DNA of 10,000 nucleotides from Nitrospira sp. (GTDB lineage Bacteria; Nitrospirota; Nitrospiria; Nitrospirales; Nitrospiraceae), in contig JAIWOH010000067.1 in the NCBI GenBank assembly GCA_020216985.1, forward strand, positions 1 to 10,000. The letters run 5' to 3'. This document shows, one piece after another, positions 5,027 to 10,000 of this stretch; the first letter of the stretch is position 1, and each line of letters opens with the position of its first letter. The notes under the pieces were generated by a model. It was not told where the DNA came from and did no database searches. It saw only the letters and a list, made by a program, of their open reading frames with translations. A program made the translations under genes and the position numbers.

Positions 5027-6378
5027 ACCCCTCCCGAAGCGCCCTGCTCACCGACCTCTATGAACTCACCATGGCCCAGGCATACCTGGAACGGGGCATG
5101 ACCGAACCGGCCGTGTTCGAATTGTTCGTCCGCAAACTGTCGCCCCACCGCAATTTCCTGATCGCCGCCGGCCTTGAACAGGCGCTGGACTTTCTCGCCG
5201 GTCTGCGCATCACGCAAGAGGAATTGGCATGGCTTGAGGAGACCAGGTTGTTCAAGCCACACCTGCTGTACTTTTTGGAAACCCTGCGGTTCACGGGGGA
5301 CGTGGCGGCTATGCCCGAGGGGACGCCGTTTTTCCCGCACGAGCCCATCCTTCGCATCGTAGCTCCATTGCCAATCGCACAGCTTGTTGAAAGCCGGGTG
5401 ATGAATCTGCTGCACGTTCAGACCATGATCGCCTCCAAGGCGGCCCGCTCGGTGCTGGCGGCCAAGGGGAAACCCTTGATCGATTTCGGGCTGAGACGAG
5501 CGCATGGAGCGGAGGCCGGGCTGCTTGCGGCGCGGGCCAGTTATTTGGTCGGGTTCTCGGGCAGCGCCACCGTGTTGGCCGGCATGGCCTATGATATTCC
5601 CATCTATGGCACGATGGCCCACTCGTTCGTCCAAGCCCATCGCGACGAACGGCAGGCTTTCGAGCACTTCGCCCAAGCGCAGCCGGACAACGTCGTCTTC
5701 CTCATCGATACCTATGACACGGAGGCGGCCGCGCGACTCGTCGTCTCGATGGCCCCTTCGCTCAAAGCCAAGGGGATCACGGTCAAAGGCGTTCGCTTGG
5801 ACAGTGGAGACCTGGCTTCCCATGCGCGGGCGGTTCGCCGGATTCTGGACGAGGGAGGACTACCTCATGCTCGGATCCTCGCAAGCGGCAATCTCGATGA
5901 ATATCGAGTGCAGTCGTTGATTGAAAGCGGCGCCCCGATCGATAGTTTCGCCGTCGGCACGGCCATGACCACATCCGCCGACGCGCCGTCGTTGGATTGC
6001 GCGTACAAGCTGCAAGAGTATGCCGGGCGTCCCTGTCGCAAGCGATCGGAGGGCAAGGCGACATGGCCCGGTCGAAAACAGGTCTATCGTTCGTATACGG
6101 ATGACGGTCTGCTCGACTATGACGTCGTCACCACACTGGAGGACGTTCAAACGGGGCTTCCCCTTCTGCAAGACGTGATGAGAGACGGGACGCGCCTCGC
6201 CCCTTCACCCAGCTTGCACGAGGTGCGCCGTTCCACCATGGAACAACTCGCGCGCCTTCCGCTCGCCTTGCGGGCCCTTGAAACGGCCCCGCCCCATCCC
6301 GTTCGGATCGCCCCCGCGTTACAAGCTTTGGCCCGGACGGTGGATCGGGATCTTGCCCATCAACAAGAACAGCCTTGA
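5023..6378 (+). CDS. pncB: Nicotinate phosphoribosyltransferase
   Basis: A 451-residue enzyme that makes nicotinate mononucleotide from nicotinate and PRPP with ATP hydrolysis, the second Preiss-Handler step. Seen in order: N-terminal LLTDLYELTMAQAY (8-21), the basic signature FGLRRAHG (155-162), H200 in YGTMAHSFVQAHRDE as the likely phosphorylated catalytic His, VRLDSGDL (257-264) and ASGNLDE (287-293) at the phosphate site, then FAVGTAM (309-315). This set is characteristic of the family and complete. The ATG overlaps the nicotinamidase stop by four bases. The direct PncA-PncB pairing supports complete conversion of nicotinamide to nicotinate mononucleotide. A trailing tail (about residues 420-451) is poorly conserved in appearance. 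Confidence 0.95.
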   Translation: MNPSRSALLTDLYELTMAQAYLERGMTEPAVFELFVRKLSPHRNFLIAAGLEQALDFLAGLRITQEELAWLEETRLFKPHLLYFLETLRFTGDVAAMPEGTPFFPHEPILRIVAPLPIAQLVESRVMNLLHVQTMIASKAARSVLAAKGKPLIDFGLRRAHGAEAGLLAARASYLVGFSGSATVLAGMAYDIPIYGTMAHSFVQAHRDERQAFEHFAQAQPDNVVFLIDTYDTEAAARLVVSMAPSLKAKGITVKGVRLDSGDLASHARAVRRILDEGGLPHARILASGNLDEYRVQSLIESGAPIDSFAVGTAMTTSADAPSLDCAYKLQEYAGRPCRKRSEGKATWPGRKQVYRSYTDDGLLDYDVVTTLEDVQTGLPLLQDVMRDGTRLAPSPSLHEVRRSTMEQLARLPLALRALETAPPHPVRIAPALQALARTVDRDLAHQQEQP

Positions 6379-6389
6379 GGAATCACACC

Positions 6390-7049
6390 ATGACAGCCAC
6401 ATTTGAGCATCACGTCTCAATCGCGCAAGGGTCGGTCGTCTTGGAGGGATTGCTCGGCCTGCCGGCCGGCTCGGAGGGAGGGGTCATCTTCGCGCACGGC
6501 AGCGGCAGCGGCCGATTCAGTCCGCGCAATAACTTCGTGGCCAGGCATCTTCAACAAGAGGGGCTCGCCACCTTACTCCTTGATCTGCTCACGGAAGAGG
6601 AAGCAAGCGACCGGCGCAAAGTCTTCGACATCGACCTCTTGGCTGATCGGCTCCTGTTGGCCAAGACATGGCTCGAATCTGACCAACGAACGAGCCACCT
6701 CCGTCTTGGCTACTTCGGCGCCAGCACCGGCGCCGGCGCAGCGCTCCAAGCGGCAGCTCGCGAGCCGTCGAACATCCACGCCGTCGTCTCTCGGGGCGGA
6801 CGGCCGGATCTGGCCGAACCCTATCTCCCTCGCGTGACGGCCCCCACGCTCCTGATCGTTGGCGGGTACGATTTCCCGGTCATTGAAATGAACCGGGCGG
6901 CCTATGATGCGCTGATTTGTGAGAAGAAATTGGCCATCATTCCCGGCGCGACCCACCTGTTCGAGGAGCCGGGTACGTTAGAGCAAGTGGCGGAGCAGGC
7001 AGGGAGTTGGTTTCTCCGGCACCTTATAGAGGACAGGTCGTCTCATTGA
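6390..7049 (+). CDS. Dienelactone-hydrolase-like alpha/beta hydrolase
   Basis: A 219-residue cytoplasmic hydrolase without a signal peptide. The alpha/beta fold is complete: an oxyanion strand with FAHGSGSGRFSPRN (34-47), the nucleophile elbow G110-A-S112-T-G114, an acidic residue D161 in LIVGGYDFPV, and H189 in PGATHLFEEPG. These form a plausible Ser-Asp-His triad. A Ser rather than Cys nucleophile separates it from true dienelactone hydrolase, so the substrate is unknown. I chose the ATG at 6390 with GAGGAA upstream; a TTG at 6375 overlapping the pncB stop is less likely. It is the last gene of the plus-strand operon and ends 17 bp from a convergent gene, with no hairpin-plus-T terminator visible between them. 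Confidence 0.88.
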   Translation: MTATFEHHVSIAQGSVVLEGLLGLPAGSEGGVIFAHGSGSGRFSPRNNFVARHLQQEGLATLLLDLLTEEEASDRRKVFDIDLLADRLLLAKTWLESDQRTSHLRLGYFGASTGAGAALQAAAREPSNIHAVVSRGGRPDLAEPYLPRVTAPTLLIVGGYDFPVIEMNRAAYDALICEKKLAIIPGATHLFEEPGTLEQVAEQAGSWFLRHLIEDRSSH

Positions 7050-7066
7050 AGAAGCATGACACGCCG

Positions 7067-7609
7067 TTATATTGACACCGACCGTTTCCGGACAAGCTCA
7101 AAAATCCTGCCCGCTGCCTCTTCGGCCGTCAGTGTGGCGGTGTCGATCGTCACATCGGGATGGACCGGCGCTTCGTAGGGATCTTGTAATCCTGGAACGG
7201 TCGATGTTTCACCCCGTTGGCCCCGCTGATAGGTCCCCTTATAGTCCCGCTTCATACACAGGTCCAAAGGACAGACGACCGCCACTTCGATGAATCGAGG
7301 AATCAGGCTCCTGGCAAAGTCGCGATAGGCTCGCCGGTTGGCCGTAGCATCGAAGACCACCGTCACGCCGTGCGCAACCAATCTGCCGCCCAGGAAAGCC
7401 AAGGCGCGATAAAACAGATCTCGCTCTTCGCCGGAGTAGGTGGGCGCCGGGGTCAAGATCCGCCTGACGGCGTCGGACTCCAGCACCTCGACAACGTGGC
7501 CTGCCCCTTCGAGTTTTGGTTTCAGCGCAGCCGCAATCGTGCTCTTGCCCGACGCCGGCAGACCGGTGAGCCAAATGGCGCAAGCTCTGGAAGATTCGCT
7601 CATCGCCAT
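7067..7609 (-). CDS. APS-kinase-family P-loop kinase (CysC-like), substrate uncertain
   Basis: A 180-residue kinase with Walker A G16-LPASGKST-24. Family features include RDYKGTY (121-127, compare the DPKGLY of APS kinase) and GLQDPYEAPVHP (140-151, compare the GIDSPYEAP region). Automated annotation would call it adenylylsulfate kinase, which phosphorylates APS to PAPS. However, the usual DGDNIR and ISPYR motifs are replaced by LESDAVRR (43-50) and FDATANRRAYR (86-96), and no ATP sulfurylase or other sulfate gene is nearby, so another small substrate is possible. The ATG at 7609 has AGGG at a workable distance; an alternative ATG lies two codons in. It follows the APH-type kinase by 120 bp on the same strand. 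Confidence 0.8.
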   Translation of the reverse strand: MAMSESSRACAIWLTGLPASGKSTIAAALKPKLEGAGHVVEVLESDAVRRILTPAPTYSGEERDLFYRALAFLGGRLVAHGVTVVFDATANRRAYRDFARSLIPRFIEVAVVCPLDLCMKRDYKGTYQRGQRGETSTVPGLQDPYEAPVHPDVTIDTATLTAEEAAGRIFELVRKRSVSI

Positions 7610-7706
7610 CGGTCAACCCTGAAGAATCGTAAACTCGAAGCCCCTCGCTGAAAGATTACCCAATACGGCATATCTCATGAACTTTTCCCCATCCTAGCTG
7701 ATGCCT

Positions 7707-7719
7707 GTCGCATAGCGAC
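7707..7719 (-). repeat. Short hairpin GTCGC-N3-GCGAC after the phosphotransferase gene
   Basis: Two perfect five-base G-C-rich arms surround a three-base loop, starting about 10 bases past the stop at 7730, between the two kinase genes. No T-run follows on the minus strand, so it is not a classical terminator. It could act as a 3' stabilising stem or attenuate downstream expression. A stem this short could also be chance. Confidence 0.3.
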
Positions 7720-7729
7720 CGACGTCATG

Positions 7730-8818
7730 CTACAGACCACAGTACTCGTTCACTCGATTGGGTTCAAAACGCGGCGAGTCGAGCGCCCGTTGTATAAACT
7801 GAAAGAGGCTCCGTCTCAGCTCCATCGACAGATCCGGATACCACACGGGGCTCGCCACCACCAGGCCGCGAAAGGCATAGAACGGCGCAGCCGTTTCAGT
7901 CACCTCACGATCGCTGCTGGCCTCAATATAGGCATCCCAGAACAGCCGAAACAGCACCTCGAACGGTCCTTTGAGCTTGCCCCATCGGATCAGCGAACTC
8001 AGGAGGTAGTTGATCGTCATAGCCGTCACATCGTCGGCCGGTTCTCCCCACTCACCTCGCGATCGGTCCAACACGGAAAAATCCGTTCCACTCCGGAACA
8101 GGACGTTATACGGATGAAAATCACCGTGGACCTGGGACAGCCGGTCGGCCTTGTCACGCAACCGCCAGCGCCACCGGTTGCAAGCATCTTCGATCATGCG
8201 CAGCAGATCGCCCGTGATGAACCCGCACCGCTTGGGGTAACTGTCCGTGAGCCCCATGATACATTCGCCATGGCCGATCAATTCCCGGAGACGACGTTTA
8301 TAGAGGTTCTCGTCGCGCCGTTTGGTCTTGTGGATCTCGGCGAGATATTGGGCCAGCGCGACGGTCCTTCGCCGATCCAACGGCCGCAGGGTTCCGTCTT
8401 TCGCCAGTCGTTCAAGATCCAAATGGTAACTCGTTCCGTCCACCCATTCGTTCAAGACGAAGAACTCACGAGCCTCCGCGACGGAGAAGAGGTGCTGCTT
8501 CCGATCAAATGCTCCGACGTCGAGCGCTTTCACATGCCGAGGGAGTCGGCCATACGAATCGTAATCCCACAACATCGCTTGAGCGCGGTCGGCCATGTGT
8601 TCGTGGCCGAAGGGACCGGGCTTCATCGTTTCAAGCACGGCGGACTGCACGTGGCGGCCGATCCGAAATGTCAATTTGACCGGCGTGCCATAGCCGTACC
8701 GCTTCTGGACACCCTTGCCACTGGCCTTGCCGATCACTTCATAGGCCACCAACTCGGCATCGGAGCCGAACCGACTTTGAAGGTACCGTTGCAACCGGAC
8801 CTTGCTGAGCGCCGACAT
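7730..8818 (-). CDS. APH-family phosphotransferase (kinase-like)
   Basis: A 362-residue protein with the protein-kinase-like fold of the aminoglycoside/choline phosphotransferase superfamily. The catalytic loop is H231-G-D233-F-H-P-Y-N238, followed by the metal-binding D251 in FSVLDRSRGEWGEPADDV. D233 is the presumed catalytic base. The N-lobe carries candidate ATP-binding strands (VKLTFRIG, SAVLETMKPG with K66). The motif LDRSRG replaces the common Ile-Asp-Phe/Trp-Glu, so it is a divergent branch. The substrate is unknown and antibiotic resistance should not be assumed. The ATG at 8818 has a GAGGGTGA site at 8822-8829. It heads a likely two-gene unit with the downstream P-loop kinase. Confidence 0.85.
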   Translation of the reverse strand: MSALSKVRLQRYLQSRFGSDAELVAYEVIGKASGKGVQKRYGYGTPVKLTFRIGRHVQSAVLETMKPGPFGHEHMADRAQAMLWDYDSYGRLPRHVKALDVGAFDRKQHLFSVAEAREFFVLNEWVDGTSYHLDLERLAKDGTLRPLDRRRTVALAQYLAEIHKTKRRDENLYKRRLRELIGHGECIMGLTDSYPKRCGFITGDLLRMIEDACNRWRWRLRDKADRLSQVHGDFHPYNVLFRSGTDFSVLDRSRGEWGEPADDVTAMTINYLLSSLIRWGKLKGPFEVLFRLFWDAYIEASSDREVTETAAPFYAFRGLVVASPVWYPDLSMELRRSLFQFIQRALDSPRFEPNRVNEYCGL

Positions 8819-8841
8819 ATTTCACCCTCTTTCGCCTTTTC

Positions 8842-8856
8842 GCAAGCGTCGTTCCG
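8842..8856 (-). promoter_or_regulatory. Possible sigma-54-type promoter for the phosphotransferase gene
   Basis: Read on the minus strand it is CGGAAC-GACGC-TTGC, eight of ten consensus positions with GG and GC correctly spaced. The GC lies 24 bases from the start codon at 8818, almost the same geometry as the perfect promoter at 2541-2555 (26 bases). The leader would be about 12 bases and contain the GAGGGTGA ribosome site. A match of this quality may be chance. Confidence 0.35.
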
Positions 8857-9060
8857 CCGGAAATCCAGGAACTTGGACGCCGATCACCGGCCGTCAGCTC
8901 CATACTCTACTCTGTCTCCTGTTCCAACCTACCAGACATGCCGGCACCGAGTATGGCACGTTCGCCTGTCCTCCACAGCCTCTTTTTTCATCTTGCAACT
9001 TTCAATCTTTTTCCAATCCTTCTTTGTCCTGTTCTGCGACTCCCTTCCAACATTTGTCGC

Positions 9061-9081
9061 ATTCGGCTACATCCATCGAAT
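9061..9081. repeat. Inverted repeat ATTCG-N11-CGAAT
   Basis: Five-base arms are perfectly complementary with an 11-base spacer. It lies about 125 bp upstream of the -24 element of the HPF-CSD promoter, a plausible activator distance. The arms are short, so support is weak. Confidence 0.25.
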
Positions 9082-9204
9082 AGTCACTGTGGTGAAAAGC
9101 GTCAGATTGACCGTTTCCCCGCCCCCTCAGGAACCGAACCTGTCAAGGACCCGAAACACTGCCCGTTATTTCCTCAACTCAAGATGAAGAAAACATCGTG
9201 TCAT

Positions 9205-9219
9205 CGGCACATCGTTTGC
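9205..9219 (+). promoter_or_regulatory. Sigma-54-type promoter for the HPF-CSD gene
   Basis: CGGCAC-ATCGT-TTGC followed by T matches the consensus at nine of ten positions, differing only at the first T. GG (9206-9207) and GC (9218-9219) are correctly spaced. The predicted start is near 9231, giving a leader of about 39 bases with the GAGGGAGGG ribosome site before the ATG at 9270. Confidence 0.65.
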
Positions 9220-9269
9220 TCGTTGTTTAGGTGGAGAAACGGACGTCTCACATTGATGAGGGAGGGACC

Positions 9270-9827
9270 ATGCAATTGGAAATCGAAAGTCGCAATGTGG
9301 CAATGACTCCTCGCTGGAAAACCGAGATCGAAGCCCGCATGCAGGATTTGCAACAGGGGCACGACGATCTGATTCACGGCCGGGTGACGTTGACCAAGAA
9401 TCGACACCACAAGAAACTGGCCAACGTCGCCGAGGCGCTCGTGGTGGTGTCTCTGCCCGGTCGCCATACCATCACCGCTCGCAAAGAGGAAAAGACGTTC
9501 GAAGAAGCGATCCGAAGCGCCTTCACCGCCGTCGAGACGGAATTAAGAAAGTACCGAGAGAAACGGGCCCACAAAGAGGTGCGGCTGCCGCCGCTTCCTC
9601 CCTATCACGGCGTGATCTGCAAACTCTTTCCGAAAGAACGGTACGGCTTCATCCTGAAGGACGGAGGCGGAGAGGTCTATTTTCACGCCAATGCGCTGCG
9701 AGACCTCGCCTTTGACGAAGTGGAGGATGGCATGGAGGTCCTATTCAACCTGGAAGAAGGTGACAAGGGGCCACAGGCCACGGTGGTCACGACTCCAGAC
9801 CCCGTTGCATCAAAAGCCCTTTCGTGA
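9270..9827 (+). CDS. HPF/RaiA-type ribosome-associated domain fused to a cold-shock domain
   Basis: A 185-residue two-domain protein. Residues 1-100 resemble the S30AE / HPF-RaiA fold: the opening MQLEIESRNVAMTP, the basic strand HGRVTLTKNRHHKK, and the conserved region TITARKEEKTFEEAIRSAFTAVETELRKYREKR. Residues 112-174 are a cold-shock domain with the RNP1-like ERYGFILK (123-130), the RNP2-like VYFHA (136-140) and the closing VLFNLEEGDKGPQATVV. HPF proteins bind the decoding centre of idle 30S subunits in stationary phase; CSDs bind single-stranded RNA. I chose the ATG at 9270 because GAGGGAGGG lies directly upstream; a GTG at 9231 is at the predicted transcription start and unlikely. A Lon-like gene follows after 7 bp. 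Confidence 0.9.
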   Translation: MQLEIESRNVAMTPRWKTEIEARMQDLQQGHDDLIHGRVTLTKNRHHKKLANVAEALVVVSLPGRHTITARKEEKTFEEAIRSAFTAVETELRKYREKRAHKEVRLPPLPPYHGVICKLFPKERYGFILKDGGGEVYFHANALRDLAFDEVEDGMEVLFNLEEGDKGPQATVVTTPDPVASKALS

Positions 9828-9834
9828 CGTCTCC

Positions 9835-10000
9835 ATGACAATGGACAAATACAAGCTTCCTGTCTCGATGCTGGCCTCCCTCGTCGATCCGACTCGATTG
9901 GACTTTGAGCACACGGGCGAGCTGGAGCCGCTCGCCGACATCATCGGCCAAGACCGAGCGGTCGAGGCCCTGGAATTCGGCTTGAGCATGAAAAGCGCAG
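9835..10000 (+). CDS. Lon-like ATP-dependent protease, N-terminal fragment (COG1067 type)
   Basis: An open frame of 55 codons begins at the ATG at 9835 and runs off the right edge. It reads LPVSMLASLVDPTRLDFEHTGELEPLADIIGQDRAVEALEFGL in pieces matching the N-terminus of Lon-like AAA+ proteases. In that family the DP-x-x-L-x-F and IIGQ-x-RA-x-x-A-x-x-FG motifs precede the GYN/Walker A segment. The Walker A and Ser-Lys protease centre would lie beyond the window and cannot be checked. It starts 7 bp after the HPF-CSD stop without a clear ribosome site, implying translational coupling. A second in-frame ATG lies at 9841. Confidence 0.75.
   Translation, partial: MTMDKYKLPVSMLASLVDPTRLDFEHTGELEPLADIIGQDRAVEALEFGLSMKSA

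Larger units (their letters stand above)
8819..9269. promoter_or_regulatory. Divergent control region with pyrimidine-rich tract
   Basis: About 450 bp without a convincing gene. Frames running through it lack domains and ribosome sites. It contains -24/-12-like elements facing both ways (8842-8856 minus, 9205-9219 plus), a strongly pyrimidine-rich plus-strand tract at about 8970-9050 that is also lower in GC than its surroundings, a TGCCGGCA palindrome at 8939-8946, and an ATTCG-N11-CGAAT inverted repeat at 9061-9081. The arrangement resembles the other divergent region of this window. Confidence 0.55.

Noticed and set aside
4897..5823. Long minus-strand open frame across pncA-pncB
   Set aside because: It is antisense to two well-supported enzymes, with composition typical of a shadow frame and no domain.
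8954..8968. TGGCACG that looks like a sigma-54 -24 element on the plus strand
   Set aside because: The -24 half is perfect, but there is no TTGC or even GC at the correct distance downstream, so it lacks the -12 half.
7727..9187. Long open frame (486 codons) on the plus strand opposite the phosphotransferase gene
   Set aside because: It has no recognisable domain and no ribosome site, and runs antisense to a gene with clear catalytic motifs; it is a by-product of high GC codon bias.

Overview
The window looks like a high-GC, gene-dense chromosomal segment of a Gram-negative, respiring bacterium. Several family-level features recall Nitrospira-type genomes: repeated universal stress proteins (USPs), a DUF2934 protein, a small FmdB-type zinc ribbon, a periplasmic class I cytochrome c and a soluble cupredoxin. 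That assignment is an inference from gene content only; no marker gene is present to settle it.

Layout. (1) Positions 1-2515, minus strand: a tight run read right to left, comprising a single-domain USP, an exported cupredoxin, a tandem USP, a DUF2934 protein, and a partial GAF-like protein that leaves the left edge. (2) Positions 2516-2965: a 450-bp divergent control region with three inverted repeats and a sigma-54-type -24/-12 promoter on each strand. The minus-strand one matches the consensus exactly. (3) Positions 2966-7049, plus strand: six closely packed or overlapping genes, comprising a tandem USP, a 54-residue FmdB-like zinc ribbon, cytochrome c, nicotinamidase, nicotinate phosphoribosyltransferase, and a dienelactone-hydrolase-like alpha/beta hydrolase. 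(4) Positions 8818-7067, minus strand: an APH-type phosphotransferase followed by an APS-kinase-family P-loop kinase. (5) Positions 8819-9269: a second divergent control region with a pyrimidine-rich tract and -24/-12-like elements facing both ways. (6) Positions 9270-10000, plus strand: a fusion of a ribosome-hibernation (HPF/RaiA) domain with a cold-shock domain, then the N-terminus of a Lon-like ATP-dependent protease (COG1067 type).

Taken together the genes suggest a stress or energy-limitation island. USPs sense or bind ATP, the HPF-CSD protein would act on idle ribosomes and RNA, the Lon-like protein on proteolysis, the PncA/PncB pair recycles NAD, and the cupredoxin and cytochrome c are periplasmic electron carriers. 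The most striking pattern is that all four transcription units whose starts are visible have a correctly spaced GG-N10-GC (-24/-12) element in their leader: one perfect, one with a single mismatch, and two weaker. This raises the possibility of one sigma-54-controlled stress and dormancy regulon. It is a hypothesis from sequence pattern, not a demonstrated system.
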